Positions 8,961 to 19,078 of a DNA stretch of 64,000 nt are shown piece by piece; the first letter of the stretch is position 1; each line of letters opens with the position of its first letter. The notes beneath the pieces were generated by a model that saw only the letters and a program-made list of their open reading frames with translations, made no database searches and was not told the origin of the DNA. The position numbers were made by a program, and so were the translations under genes. Origin of the DNA: Pyropia yezoensis (Eukaryota > Rhodophyta > Bangiophyceae > Bangiales > Bangiaceae); the NCBI GenBank assembly GCA_009829735.1, contig CM020619.1:27926063-27990062 (forward strand). The letters run 5' to 3'.

Positions 8961-11135
8961 ATGGCGCCGCCGCCGGCCGCCACCCCCGCCGCCGACGCCC
9001 CCCCCCCCCCGGCAGACCGCCTGGCGGCCGCCCGCACCGCCTATGCCTCGACCGCCGACACGGTCCGGTCTCTGCGTTCGTCGTCTGCCTGCGACGCGGC
9101 GGAGCTGTCTGCTGCCGAGGCGCGCCTCCGCGCCCTCCGCGTGGAGCTGTCGGCGGCCCAGGGCGAGGCGGACATGGCCGACGGCACCGCCGCCGCGGCG
9201 GCCGCCGCGTCCGAGGCCACCTTTTCACGGGCGGGGGTGGCGTCGCTCCTCCGCCGCCGCTTTTTCTACTCGCCCGCCTTTGACATTTACGGCGGCGTGT
9301 CGGGGCTGTACGACTACGGGCCGCCCGCGTGTGCGGTTAAGAACAACGTGGTGGCACTGTGGCGCCAGCACTTTGTGTTGGAGGAGGGTATGTTGGAGCT
9401 GGAGGGCACCTGCCTCACCCCCGAGCCGGTCCTTAAAACGTCGGGCCACGTGGACAAGTTCACCGACCTTCTCGTTGAGGACGCCGTGACGGGCGCACCC
9501 TACCGGGCAGACCACCTGCTGGAAGAGCACCTCGTCGCTGCCATGGAAGGGGGAAAGCTGACCGCCGAGCGGGCAGAGGCCGCCGCGTCGCTCCGCGCAC
9601 GGCTGGACGAGCTGGATGAGGACGCCATGGCCGCCGCCCTGACCGAGTGGGAGGTCAAGGCACCCGAGACGGACAATGCCCTGACGACTCCCTACGCGTT
9701 CAACCTCATGTTCAAGACCCAGATTGGGCCCAAGGCGGGCGTCGTTGGCTACCTCCGCCCGGAAACCGCACAGGGCATCTTTGTCAACTTTAAGCGGCTG
9801 CTCGACTACAATGGCGGGCGCATGCCATTTGCTGCAGCGCAAATTGGCCTCTCCTTCCGTAACGAGATCAGCCCGCGGGCGGGGGTGCTGCGGGTGCGGG
9901 AGTTCCTCCAAGCAGAGATTGAGCACTTTGTGCACCCGCAGCACAAGGAGCACCCCAAGTTTGCGGGCGTTGCGGGGCGGGTGGTCAACCTGTTCCCGCG
10001 GGAGCAGCAGCTCACCACCCGCGTGGCGGTGCCGATGAGCGTTGGTGACGCGGTCGCGGCGGGGACGATTGCCAATGAGACGCTGGGCTACTTCATCGCC
10101 CGCACGGACATGTTTGCTGAGAAGATGGGGCTGAACCTGGAGCACGTGCGCTTCCGCCAGCACCTCGAGCACGAGATGGCCCACTACGCGTCGGACTGCT
10201 GGGACCTGGAGGTGAACACCAGCTATCGGTGGATTGAGTGCGCGGGCATTGCGGACCGCGCCTGCTTTGACCTGACCAGCCACAGCGTGGCGGCCAAGAC
10301 GGAGCTCACCGTCCGGGAGGTGTTTGACACGCCCCAGACCGACGAGCTGTGGGTGGCGGCGCCTAACAAGGGGGCCCTTGGCAAGGCGTTCAAGCGGGAC
10401 GCGCAGAAAATTATGGCGTCCCTGGCTGCCGCTGACCAGGACACGCTCGCGGCCTACGCGGCCACCCACGCGGCGGGCAACCCGGTTACGGTGGCTGTTG
10501 ACGGCGGGCTGGCGTCAGGGGATCCGTCGGCGGTGGTGGACCCGGCGATGCTCGCATTCAAGCGGGTCACCCAGACCATCCACGGCCGCAACTACTACCC
10601 GTCGGTGGTGGAGCCGTCGTTTGGGATTGGCCGCCTCCTTTACTGCCTGTGGGAGCACGCCTACTTTGTGCGCCCCGCGGGCGACGGCGGCGCCGCGGCG
10701 GAAGGGTCCGAGACCAACGCCCCCCCCGCGGCGGTCCTGCGGCTGCCCGCCGAGGTGGCGCCCGTCAAGGTGATCCTGCTCCCCCTGATGCGGCAGGCCG
10801 TGTTCAACGACCGCCTGCACGAGGCGGCAGACGCGTTCCGCGAGGCGGGCCTGTCGGCGCGCCTCGACGACTCGGGCCAGTCGATTGGCCGGCGCTACGC
10901 GCGGGCCGACGAGGTCGGCACCCCCTTTGGCGTCACCGTCGATCACAAGACCGTTGAGGACGGGTCGATTACGGTGCGCGACCGGGACACCACCGCCCAG
11001 GTGCGGTGCCCGTCGATCGCGGCGGCGGTGGAGGTGGTCCGCCGCTGCTGTGCGGGGCTCGGCACATGGGCCGACGTATCGGCCGAGTACCCGGGCGTGG
11101 TGGCCGCCGCGGACGCCGACGCGCCGGCAGCCTAA
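8961..11135 (+). CDS. GARS1: Glycine--tRNA ligase, eukaryotic alpha2 type
   Basis: The 724-residue protein starts at ATG 8961. Residues about 15-55 form a WHEP-like helical hairpin as in eukaryotic GlyRS. The catalytic core begins at FFYSPAFDIYGGVSGLYDYG. Class II motif 2 is at FRNEISPRAG (about residue 298) and motif 3 at GIGRLLYCLWEHAY (about residue 554). The C-terminal anticodon-binding domain (about 590-695) includes VILLPLMRQ and GRRYARADEVGTPFGVTVD. It charges tRNA-Gly; in many algae one gene serves cytosol and organelle, but I see no clear presequence, so cytosol is the safer reading. No intron is needed and length fits the family. Confidence 0.96.
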   Translation: MAPPPAATPAADAPPPPADRLAAARTAYASTADTVRSLRSSSACDAAELSAAEARLRALRVELSAAQGEADMADGTAAAAAAASEATFSRAGVASLLRRRFFYSPAFDIYGGVSGLYDYGPPACAVKNNVVALWRQHFVLEEGMLELEGTCLTPEPVLKTSGHVDKFTDLLVEDAVTGAPYRADHLLEEHLVAAMEGGKLTAERAEAAASLRARLDELDEDAMAAALTEWEVKAPETDNALTTPYAFNLMFKTQIGPKAGVVGYLRPETAQGIFVNFKRLLDYNGGRMPFAAAQIGLSFRNEISPRAGVLRVREFLQAEIEHFVHPQHKEHPKFAGVAGRVVNLFPREQQLTTRVAVPMSVGDAVAAGTIANETLGYFIARTDMFAEKMGLNLEHVRFRQHLEHEMAHYASDCWDLEVNTSYRWIECAGIADRACFDLTSHSVAAKTELTVREVFDTPQTDELWVAAPNKGALGKAFKRDAQKIMASLAAADQDTLAAYAATHAAGNPVTVAVDGGLASGDPSAVVDPAMLAFKRVTQTIHGRNYYPSVVEPSFGIGRLLYCLWEHAYFVRPAGDGGAAAEGSETNAPPAAVLRLPAEVAPVKVILLPLMRQAVFNDRLHEAADAFREAGLSARLDDSGQSIGRRYARADEVGTPFGVTVDHKTVEDGSITVRDRDTTAQVRCPSIAAAVEVVRRCCAGLGTWADVSAEYPGVVAAADADAPAA

Positions 11136-11796
11136 AGTTTAGGGGGAGTGGCCGGTTGGGGGGGGGGGGTTCGGCCGGCCGGCCGCGTCTCGGGGGTTGC
11201 AACTCTAGGTTGGGGGGAACGGGGGGGTGTCGAGAGGGGGGTGCCCGCGGGGGGAGGGGAGGATGGATGTAGGAGTACAAGCGCAGGGGGGGAGGTGACT
11301 GAGATGGGGGTGGACACGCGGGGTCGGCGCGCCGTTGGAGGCTCGTCAGCCCTGATTTTCTCCCGAACCTCGCTAGCGGCTCTTCTCGGCGGCCGCACCG
11401 AACCGCACCGCCCGTTCAGTGCGTGCCCGGCATGCGCCGACCGCTCCCAACCTTCTCCGCTCCTCCCCCCCCCCCGCAGTGAGCCTGCCGCCTTGGCTTT
11501 GCGGGCGTCGCACGTCCCCCCCTGCCGCCCGCCGCCCATGCGAGGGACGCCTACGCGACTCACCACCCCGGAGCGATGCGGACAACGAGGGGGCCCCAAA
11601 GCGGGGCACGGCCGCGGCAACGGCAGCCCCACACTCACGCCGATGCGGGGGCGCCGTCGGCCGCCCCTCCCTCCCTTCCACCCCCACGTTCCTGCCCCTT
11701 GCTGCTGGCCTTGCCTCCTCGCATCATTCTCTCGACGCACAGCCCCCTCCCTCCCCCCCCCCCCCCTTCCCCAGCATCCGCGCGACACGCCCACTA
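11136..11796. other. Convergent intergenic region (GlyRS / SDR 3' ends)
   Basis: This stretch of about 660 bp holds G runs on the left, C runs on the right and no supported ORF. Both flanking genes end here, so it should hold two terminators, which I cannot pinpoint. Confidence 0.6.
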
Positions 11797-12756
11797 CTAC
11801 TTCCCCCCCGCCGCCAGTGGCGGCGGCCCCTCTGGCCGCGGCGCGACCAGCCCCCGAAACGGGATGATCGTCATGGTCAGCGCCGCCCCGTCAATCATCC
11901 GCGACACAAGGCGGGTGAGGTACGCATAGACGCCCAGGTCCACCGCCGGCACACGCCCGACGGCCTGCAGCGTCGCGGCGGCCACGTCGTCGGGGGTGGC
12001 GGCGAAGCGCTCGAGGAGGCCCAGCACCCCCAGCGACGGCGCGCCGGCGTACAGGTTGGTGCGCGTGTAGCTGGGGTGGACGGCCAGCACGTCGACGCCC
12101 ACGTTGGCGCCCTCAATGGCCAGCGACGACGCCAGGTGTGACACCGCCGCCTTGGACGCCCCGTACGTGGACGCGTACGGGGAGGGGAGGAAGTGGGCGG
12201 CGGAGGAGGTAAAAACGAGCGCCCCCGGCCGGCGCTCGTCACGGCACCGGCGGAGGAGGTGGCGCGCCAGCCGCAGCCCCGACAGGGTGTTGACGCCCAC
12301 CGCCGCGGCGGCCGCGTCGCCGGCCGTGTCGGCGAGGTAACCCATCGGCAGCCACCCCGCGTTGGCAAACACCAGCCCCAGCCGTACGTCGGCGGTCGCC
12401 GCGGCAATCGCGTCCATGTAGGACGTGCCCGCCAGGTCGGCCAGGTCCACCCCCACCCCGCGGACGGTCCGGCGGGGGTAGGCGGCGGCCAGCCCCGCGA
12501 TCGTCTCTGCCAGCGCCGCGTCGTCGCGGGCGGCAATGACCACGTTGATGCCAGCCGCGAGGAGCCGCCGCGACAGGGCGGCGCCAATACCAGAAGAGCC
12601 CCCCGTGACGAGCGCCCACTCCGTGTCGTACCGCGCCTTTAGGTTGTGGGCGGGGAGGACGTAGAGGGCAATGAACAGGGGCAGCGCGTACGTGAGCAGC
12701 TGTATCGCTGAGATGGAGGCCAACACGTAGAGGACCGTCGTCCAGAGGTCCACCAT
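11797..12756 (-). CDS. Membrane-anchored short-chain dehydrogenase/reductase (17-beta-HSD12 / 3-ketoacyl-CoA reductase-like)
   Basis: The 319-residue protein starts at ATG 12756; the frame continues upstream but with no ATG. Residues 1-35 form a hydrophobic segment (VLYVLASISAIQLLTYALPL) that would anchor it in the ER membrane. The Rossmann glycine motif TGGSSGIG follows at about residue 49, then a NAG segment and the catalytic Ser-Tyr-Lys set in FTSSAAHF and STYGASKA. N-terminal membrane anchor plus classical SDR core resembles 3-ketoacyl-CoA reductases of very-long-chain fatty acid elongation and related steroid dehydrogenases. The substrate cannot be read from sequence. It diverges from the EMC8/9 gene. 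Confidence 0.85.
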   Translation of the reverse strand: MVDLWTTVLYVLASISAIQLLTYALPLFIALYVLPAHNLKARYDTEWALVTGGSSGIGAALSRRLLAAGINVVIAARDDAALAETIAGLAAAYPRRTVRGVGVDLADLAGTSYMDAIAAATADVRLGLVFANAGWLPMGYLADTAGDAAAAAVGVNTLSGLRLARHLLRRCRDERRPGALVFTSSAAHFLPSPYASTYGASKAAVSHLASSLAIEGANVGVDVLAVHPSYTRTNLYAGAPSLGVLGLLERFAATPDDVAAATLQAVGRVPAVDLGVYAYLTRLVSRMIDGAALTMTIIPFRGLVAPRPEGPPPLAAGGK

Positions 12757-13237
12757 GGTGACGGCCGAGGGGGGTCCAATGGGGAACAATGAAGGGTATG
12801 GGTGGCAGGGTGGGGTGCAAGGGAGTTGTAGACGGGAGTGGGGGAGGCCGGGGGTGTCGACAAAGCGCCGGGCAGTCGCGGATGCGATACCAATGCGCCC
12901 CCTCTCCGCTGCCTCGATCCAGCTTGCAGGATCATGAGGGGGGGCACCCCCCCCCTAATCCGCTCGGCGGTGCACTCTCTTCCCGGCTGTCGACCAGAGC
13001 CGCCGGACTACCCAAGCTGCCACTCCCCGCGACCAGTCTCGGCAGCCCCCCCCCTCCCCCCCTCCCCCACCTGCCCCCCTTCCCCTCCTTCCGCCACCCC
13101 CCTCCCCCCCTGCCGCCCTCTGCAACGGGCAGCCTGCACAGCCGGGCCTTCCCCCCCCTCTGCCGCCCTGGCTTTTATCTCCACCCGGCCACTCTGCCGT
13201 CGCTCCCCCGCCGCCCCCCCCCTCCCCGCTGTTGACA

Positions 13238-14154
13238 ATGTCTCCGCCGGCACCCCCCCCCCCCCCAATGACGAGGAGCCGCCACCGCCGGTGCTCCTCA
13301 CCGGCGACGCGTACACCAAGGTGGTCCTCCACGCGGCCAAACACCCGACGCACCCCGTGTTGGGCCTCCTCCTCGGCCGCCCGTCGGGGGCGGGCGAGCG
13401 AGACGGCAGCCGCGGCAGCGGTGGGGGTGGGAGTGGGGTTAGTGGCGGTGGCGGTGGCGGTGGCCCGCAGCTGCTCGTCACCGACGCGCTGCCGCTGACG
13501 TACGGGTCGGAGGGGGTAACGTCGGCGGCGGTGGTGGAGTTTGGGCTCCTCGTGGCAGAGGCGCTGCTGGAGGGTGCTGAAGAGGCGCAGGCGGACGACG
13601 TGGGGGGGCGCACCAGCGGCAGTGGCGGCAGCCGCGGCGTCAGCAGCGGCGGCGGCGTCAATGGCGGCAGCGGCGGGCGGGGCGACGACGGCGACGGGGG
13701 CGGCCGCGGCCGACGCGGTCGCCGTCGGGGGGGCGGCAGTGGTGGCGACGCCGACGACGGCGGGCTGGCGGGCTGCACCCTGGCGGGCATCTACTACGCC
13801 AACGCCCTCCTCGGCGACGACGCGCCGGGCCCGGTGGTGACCCGCATCGCGTCGCGGGTGGCGGCAAAGTACCCCCACGCGGTGGCGGTGGGCGTCGACG
13901 GCGGCCGCCTGGCGCCCGCCGTCCGGCTGTCCACCCCCGCCGTCCGTGCGTATGGCCGGCGGGACGGGGTGTGGCGGCGGGTGGGGACGGGCCTCGACGC
14001 GGCGGCCGAGGTGCTGGCAGTGGTGGACGTGATGCTGGGGGGGGGGGCCGCCCGCCGGCTCGTCGAGTGGGAGGACGTGTGTGACGAGCCGTCGCGGGAT
14101 TGGCTCAACCGGGACCTGTTTGTGGAGGGGGGAGGGGGGGAGGGGGCGGAGTAG
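13238..14154 (+). CDS. EMC8: ER membrane protein complex subunit 8/9 (EMC8/EMC9, UPF0172)
   Basis: The signature LLTGDAYTKVVLHAAKHP, followed by a GLLLGR strand, marks the MPN-like fold of EMC8/9. The protein belongs to the cytosolic cap of the EMC insertase. The conserved core is split by two low-complexity inserts, a Gly/Ser loop (about 13400-13465) and a Gly/Asp/Arg loop (about 13600-13770), and resumes at GCTLAGIYYANALLGDD. The domain frame has an in-frame ATG only at 12934, giving an odd Pro-rich extension of about 100 residues. A more natural start, ATG 13238 (MSPPAPPPP), lies in another frame and meets the domain frame at a 14-C run (13253-13266). The run length is probably misread or variable. 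Family call firm, start uncertain. Confidence 0.8.
13253..13266. repeat. 14-base poly-C run at the frame switch near the EMC8/9 start
   Basis: Upstream of the run the best ATG (13238) reads in one frame; downstream the conserved domain reads in another. A length change in the run would reconcile them. Confidence 0.8.
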
Positions 14155-17100
14155 CTCCGTCAGAGGGGGGGAGCGTGGGGCGAGAAGGGTGGGGGGATGG
14201 TGGTGGAACGGGTTGGGGGGGGGGACCAGCGGGAGGAGGGAGCGGCGGGTGGGCGGTAGAAGGCCGAGGAGGGATGGTACACGGTGTGACCGGGTGGTGC
14301 GGTGGTGTTTGGGGGCTTGGGCGGGGGGGGGGGGGGGGCAAGCAGGACGCGCGCCGTCATCCACCGCCGGGCCTCCCGCCCGATGCACCCGCCGGGAACA
14401 TCCCCTCTGCCACTCTGGCCACGACGCGGTGGAGTGGGACCCCCTGTGCCTCCTTTACGCCCCTTCCACCCTCCGCGTGTTCCCACGCGCGGCCCGGTCA
14501 CGCGCGTCCGCGCCGGTCCCCGGGGGGGCACGCCGCGACGCGGCCCCTCCGCCTTGTCGGCGGGCGGTCGCAGAGGGGCGGGGGACGGCGGAGGGGGAGT
14601 CGAGGGGGAGGCAGCAGGGGAGTCCCCGCCGCTGCCGCCGTGGCGGGCCAACCCTGTCGGGGACCTTCCTCCCCTCCTTGCCCCACATCACGCACATTCC
14701 CCTTCAAAATAGGCCAGCTGCCCCCGTGGGTGACCCCGTGCCGACGGGGCGGTCCGTTTTGGGCGCACACACGGGTGCCGGCGTCGGTTGCGGCGGCGTG
14801 CGTTTCGCACGCAGCCGTGACGGCCGGTGGCACGGCAGCAGCGTGGGGGGGCGGCGATCGAGGTGGTCTTCACGGGGAGACGTCTGGAGGAGGCTGGCGG
14901 GTGGCCGAGGCGTAAGGGAGGAAGGTCAGAGAGGCGGGGCGCCGTCACGTCACCCAGTCTGTGGCGCGGGGCGGCCCGCCCTCTGCAGCGGTGCCGCGTG
15001 CATCGGCCGACCCCTTACGGGCACGCGTCGACCGCCGGCGTCAAGGCCGGCGGCGGCTGGGAGGGGCGCTACGGAATTTCATTGTCTTCTGTTCTTCTTC
15101 TCGGCGGCTGACAGCTCCCACCCCCGCCATGCGAGGCCGACTCCCCCCCCCCTTTGAGGTGGGGAGGGCTCTGCACTCCGCTGCGCGCCGTACCACGTCA
15201 TCGTTCATGACGCCGGACGAGCCCCGCGGCCGCGGCCGCGCGTGGCCCACCCCGACACCCTCCCCCGTCCCGGCTGGTGCTGTCAGCCCACCCCAGTAGG
15301 CACCAGCAGGCTGACGAGCAGGCAGGTCGACCACAGCACGATCGTCCCCTCACCTGGAGGGCAGCCGTTCCCTGTGGGCAGCCCCAGCACCCGACGCATG
15401 CGCCGGGCGTCCTCCGGCGCGGCACACGCCGCCGCACAGGGCAGCCGCACGGCGCGACGGCCGCCAGCCCGCGGCCGCGTGGGGACGCGGTGGCGCTACG
15501 CCCAATGGACGAGGCGGCGGCGGTGGTGGCGCTGGCGATGACGGGGGTGGGCCGGCCCGACGGCACGCGAAGGCCCCGGCGGCGGCGCCGACGCCGCGTC
15601 GGTGGGCACCCGGCGGCGAGACCACACGCGCCAAAGCAAACAAGGGGCAGACGGCGTGGGCGCTTGCCGTCGACTGCGGCCGCGGCCGTCGCCCCACCCC
15701 TTTCCCCACCTCCACCTGAAAGGGCAGCGCGCGGCTCTCGGCGCAGCAGCCGCGGTGGCCGTGACCGGCGGTGACATTGGTCGACCCGCGGGGCGGGGGG
15801 GCATGCCCCCATGGCGGGGTGGCTGCCTGCGCCTGTGGATGAGCTCCAGCGGCGGCTGTTGTGCTACAGAGCATCACGCCGCCTTAGTCCTTCACCCCTG
15901 ACCTCGCAGAAAAACTAAACGGAACAACTGTTTAATAGAAAATCTGTTTGACATATTCCGGGTGAGTGCAAGCAGAAGGTGGAGAGCGCTTCCGAAGTGG
16001 CGAGACCTATCCGGTTACTTTTAACCCTGGTGTTTCATGGGGTTGAGAACGGCGAAAATTGATTCGTCCAGAGGGGGTCGGCGCGGGAAAGGGCGCCGCC
16101 ACCCACCCCCGCAATCCCAACGCGCGCCGCCCCGCCACGGGACCAGCGGCGCCACGGCGGCCGCCGACCGCCCCGAGTTGAGGGCTTCCACAAACCCCCG
16201 CCCGGGAGGGCACAGGGGGCGTCCAACCGCACCTCCCTCAATAGCCCTCTGATGTGAGGGCGGGGGGGATGTTGGGGGGAAGCGGGAGAGCGGCACAGGA
16301 AAAAGTCACGCACGCTGCGGCGACGTGACCTCATTTCAAGGACGCCTCTCTTTTACGGCCGCGTTGCTTCCTGGTGCCCCTGCTGCGACAAAAAGTGGCA
16401 CCAGCTCCCCGTTTGGGTAGTCTCTTACCGCCCTCCCCCCAGCACCTTCCCTCGGAGAGGAGCCGACATCTATCCCCCCCAGCTGGCATGGCAAGCCCCT
16501 TGAGCCCGGAGCAGGGCAGCTCTCACACGCCACGGGGGCGTGGCGATTGGGAACCCGACGCCAGGGCTTTGGGGGATACTTTTTTTGCCCCTCTGGCGGC
16601 CCTCGCTGTCGCCGCTTCTCCCTTCCCCCACCCCCCGCCCATACTTCCCGCGCCGCCGGTCCATCTGGCCAGTGGGGGCCTGCGGCTGCCTCATTCACTC
16701 GCTCAACGGCGAAAGCTGTGGTCCTCCCGCAGTTGCCGGCAGCCAGCACGCTGCTGGGGGCCACGCGGGACAGTCTCGCGCCGGCAACTCGGCTGCGACG
16801 GGCGCCAAGGCACGCTGCCTCTGTTTGGCCCGGCGCCGCCGGGTGGAGCCCCCTCAGGCCGCGCTGCCCCCCCCCCGATAGCCCTGCACCCTGCAGCGAG
16901 ACGCGCGAGGGGTGTCTTTTTCAAGGGAGCGCCGTCCTCAGGGCAAGTCGCAGCCGCTGATCCTCGCGCAAGCCTGCCGCCGGAAAGCAGACTTGGAGAT
17001 CCACAACTGGGGGTCCTGAGCAGGGATGTGAGGTGCAGGGTGAGAGCGCCCCGCGGAAGCTTTGGGGGGGGGGGAGGGGGGGGGCGCGGGCGGGGGCGGG

Positions 17101-18127
17101 GGGGGGGGGGGGCGCAGAGCGCATGGCAATGGCTCCCCCTTAACCCCAATTGTCCCCACCCGCACGCTCGCGCGCTGTTGCACGCCCCGTGTACGCGACA
17201 GTCCACGAGGGTGCAGGGTGGCCGCCGCACGCCGCGACAGGATGGACGACGGGGAGGGGGAGCCGGGGACGCAAAGTGCGAGCACGCCGGGTGTCTTTCG
17301 GCAACGAGCGTGCAGCGAGGAAGCGAGGGGGCGGGGAGGGAGCGGAGGTGGCGGGGCTGACCGTTGCGCGCCACCCCCGCCGCCTCGGATGGGTGGTGTT
17401 TGAGCGCTGTTGCCGGCGCTGTGCCCCGCCAGCAGCAGAGGGAGACACTCGGGCGCCGCGGGGATGCCAGTTGCACGCAGTCTGGCAGCGGGCGGCTGAG
17501 ATCGTAGGGGCGGGTGGCGGAGCGGGGGGGGGTGGTGGGGGGGGGGGGGCGCAAGAGCGCACTCTCGGGCGACGAGCAGCCACACGCTGCAGGCCACCCA
17601 CTAGCGCCCTGCCGACGACCCACATCCCCATTCGCGGGACCTGGGTGTGAGGGGCACGAGGGGCGACATTTCCCCCCGTGAACGAGCGGGCCACCCCGCC
17701 GCCGCCGCGCGGACCGGGAGGTTTTAAGCGACCGAGGCAGGGCAACAGGTGCCACCCTGCCATGGAACAGCTGTGCGCGCTTACCAAGCGACCCCCCGCC
17801 ACACCCGTGTACATGGTCTTATCCCCACGCAGCAGCTGACGCATCCCCCCATCCACCAAACCTCCTCTGTCACAGACGCCGCCTCTGGGGTACATCACGC
17901 CCCCCTTCGGGCCGTCAAGGGCTACCAACGATACCTACCCCTCCTACCTCTGCTAACCCCCCCCCCCCCTGCCACAATTCCCCTTGTCGCCTTGTCCTCC
18001 CTTGACTTCCACCACTTCAAGGACGGGTACGGCACCGCCACCACCCTGTGGGTGCGGCACCAACCATCCTTCTCACGCCCCCCCCCCCCCCTCCTTCGCT
18101 CTTCTCCGGACGGATCACACGCCGCCC
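14155..18127. other. Gene-poor region with G/C homopolymers and a dispersed repeat
   Basis: Long ORFs occur on both strands, but their predicted proteins are Arg/Pro/Gly-rich, overlap one another and match no family, as expected from GC-rich noncoding DNA. An AT-richer island lies at about 15900-16070. A dispersed repeat copy sits at 16057-16800. Long G runs lie near 17066-17113 and 17525-17550. Confidence 0.6.
16057..16800 (-). repeat. Dispersed repeat, copy 1 (inverted relative to the copy at 23870-24490)
   Basis: One end, read on the minus strand, is TGGACGAATCAATT (16057-16070), preceded by a TTTCCCGCGCCGACC stretch; the other holds GCCACGCGGGACAGTCTCG (16760-16778). The same landmarks occur in opposite orientation at 24477-24490 and 23894-23912, with diverged sequence between. 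Element class unknown; no coding domain recognised. Confidence 0.55.
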
Positions 18128-19078
18128 ATGGCGTCGGATGGTACAACCCCAACGCAGGAGCCGCCATCGCCAGACTGCCTCTTGCAGGATGAAGAGGCGA
18201 TGGACGGTACCTTCCCCTCGTGGGATGACCTATGGGCCTTGGACGACGACACCTGGTCCACCAACGATGAAGACGCGTGTTTTGCCTACGACCTCGGCTT
18301 TTACATCACCCGCGACCCCGTCGGCGTCCCCCCGTGTGGGGACTACTGCACCAGCGAAAGCGAAGACGACGACAAGGCCTCTTCCGTCGCCCTCGCCCCC
18401 CCCCTTTCACCTCCGGCTCCTACGGAAGGCCGCAGAGGCTTGAATGACGACGACGGCAGCCGCCACGGCGGTGGCAGCAGCAGCAGGGCCGGCATTGGCT
18501 ACGACTCGCCCATCGCGGGCCCCCCTGACGACACAGCCGCCGCGGTGACCTCTTGTCCCGCCCCCGTTGCTTCCGCCGCGGAGCAGCAGGCCCGCTACAA
18601 CTACCTCTTCAACTGTGTGCCGCCCATCTCTAGTCCGGCAGAAGCCGTTGCCGCCCGCGGGTGGTGGCCCGGCCGCCTCACTGGCGGCACGCTGGTGTCC
18701 CTGCAGCAGATATGGGCGGGGCAGTGGTGGTCGCCCGGGTTTGCGGTGGATGTTGGGGACTCCAACGCTCCGTCAGAGGGCGACACCACCCTTGCCGATG
18801 GGGAGGAGGAGGATGCCGCCGCCCGGGTGCACCGGGAGTGGTGGTCGCGCACAGACGGGGCGGCCGATGAGCCAACGTCCCCGCCCAGCGTTCACGAGGA
18901 GGGGGGGCTGACGGCGGGAGCGGCGGCCACAACTTGGGTGGCGCGGTGTGGGCCATGCCTGGCCATCATGCCCTCCCTACCCGCCATCGGACGGTGGAAG
19001 CGCAGGCGTGGCGGGTGCGTCGGCCACGGCGGGCGGGCGTGGCGGCGGTGGCGGCGGCGGCGTGCTCGTCTGCTTTGA
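18128..19078 (+). CDS. Hypothetical acidic protein
   Basis: The frame starts at ATG 18128 and encodes about 316 residues. The composition is protein-like: Asp/Glu-rich segments (TFPSWDDLWALDDDTW, SESEDDD) and Trp-containing blocks (YNYLFNCVPPISSPAEAVAA, GWWPGRLTGGTLVSLQQIW). I recognise no family. The last 35 residues turn abruptly Arg-rich (RWKRRRGG, WRRWRRRRARLL), which looks like a GC-rich exon read out of frame. In the next frame the same DNA gives Gly-rich sequence followed by VLVCFDRHGVMMGLLALQAG, ending at 19145. The true C-terminus may therefore lie in that frame, through an intron or a length error. Acidic stretches could suit a nuclear protein, but function is unknown. Confidence 0.5.
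   Translation: MASDGTTPTQEPPSPDCLLQDEEAMDGTFPSWDDLWALDDDTWSTNDEDACFAYDLGFYITRDPVGVPPCGDYCTSESEDDDKASSVALAPPLSPPAPTEGRRGLNDDDGSRHGGGSSSRAGIGYDSPIAGPPDDTAAAVTSCPAPVASAAEQQARYNYLFNCVPPISSPAEAVAARGWWPGRLTGGTLVSLQQIWAGQWWSPGFAVDVGDSNAPSEGDTTLADGEEEDAAARVHREWWSRTDGAADEPTSPPSVHEEGGLTAGAAATTWVARCGPCLAIMPSLPAIGRWKRRRGGCVGHGGRAWRRWRRRRARLL

Noticed and set aside
14081-15157. Long plus-strand ORF after the EMC8/9 gene
   Set aside because: It overlaps the EMC8/9 stop region, is Arg/Gly-rich, has competing ORFs in other frames and no ordered block; typical of GC-rich noncoding DNA.
15283-15505. Minus-strand open stretch ending in a hydrophobic tail (TIVLWSTCLLVSLLVPTGVG)
   Set aside because: The tail looks protein-like and could be the last exon of a small membrane protein, but no start or upstream exon can be supported.
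16703-17755. Long minus-strand ORF over the G-rich region
   Set aside because: It overlaps the dispersed repeat and poly-G runs; composition is Pro/Arg/Ser noise without motifs.
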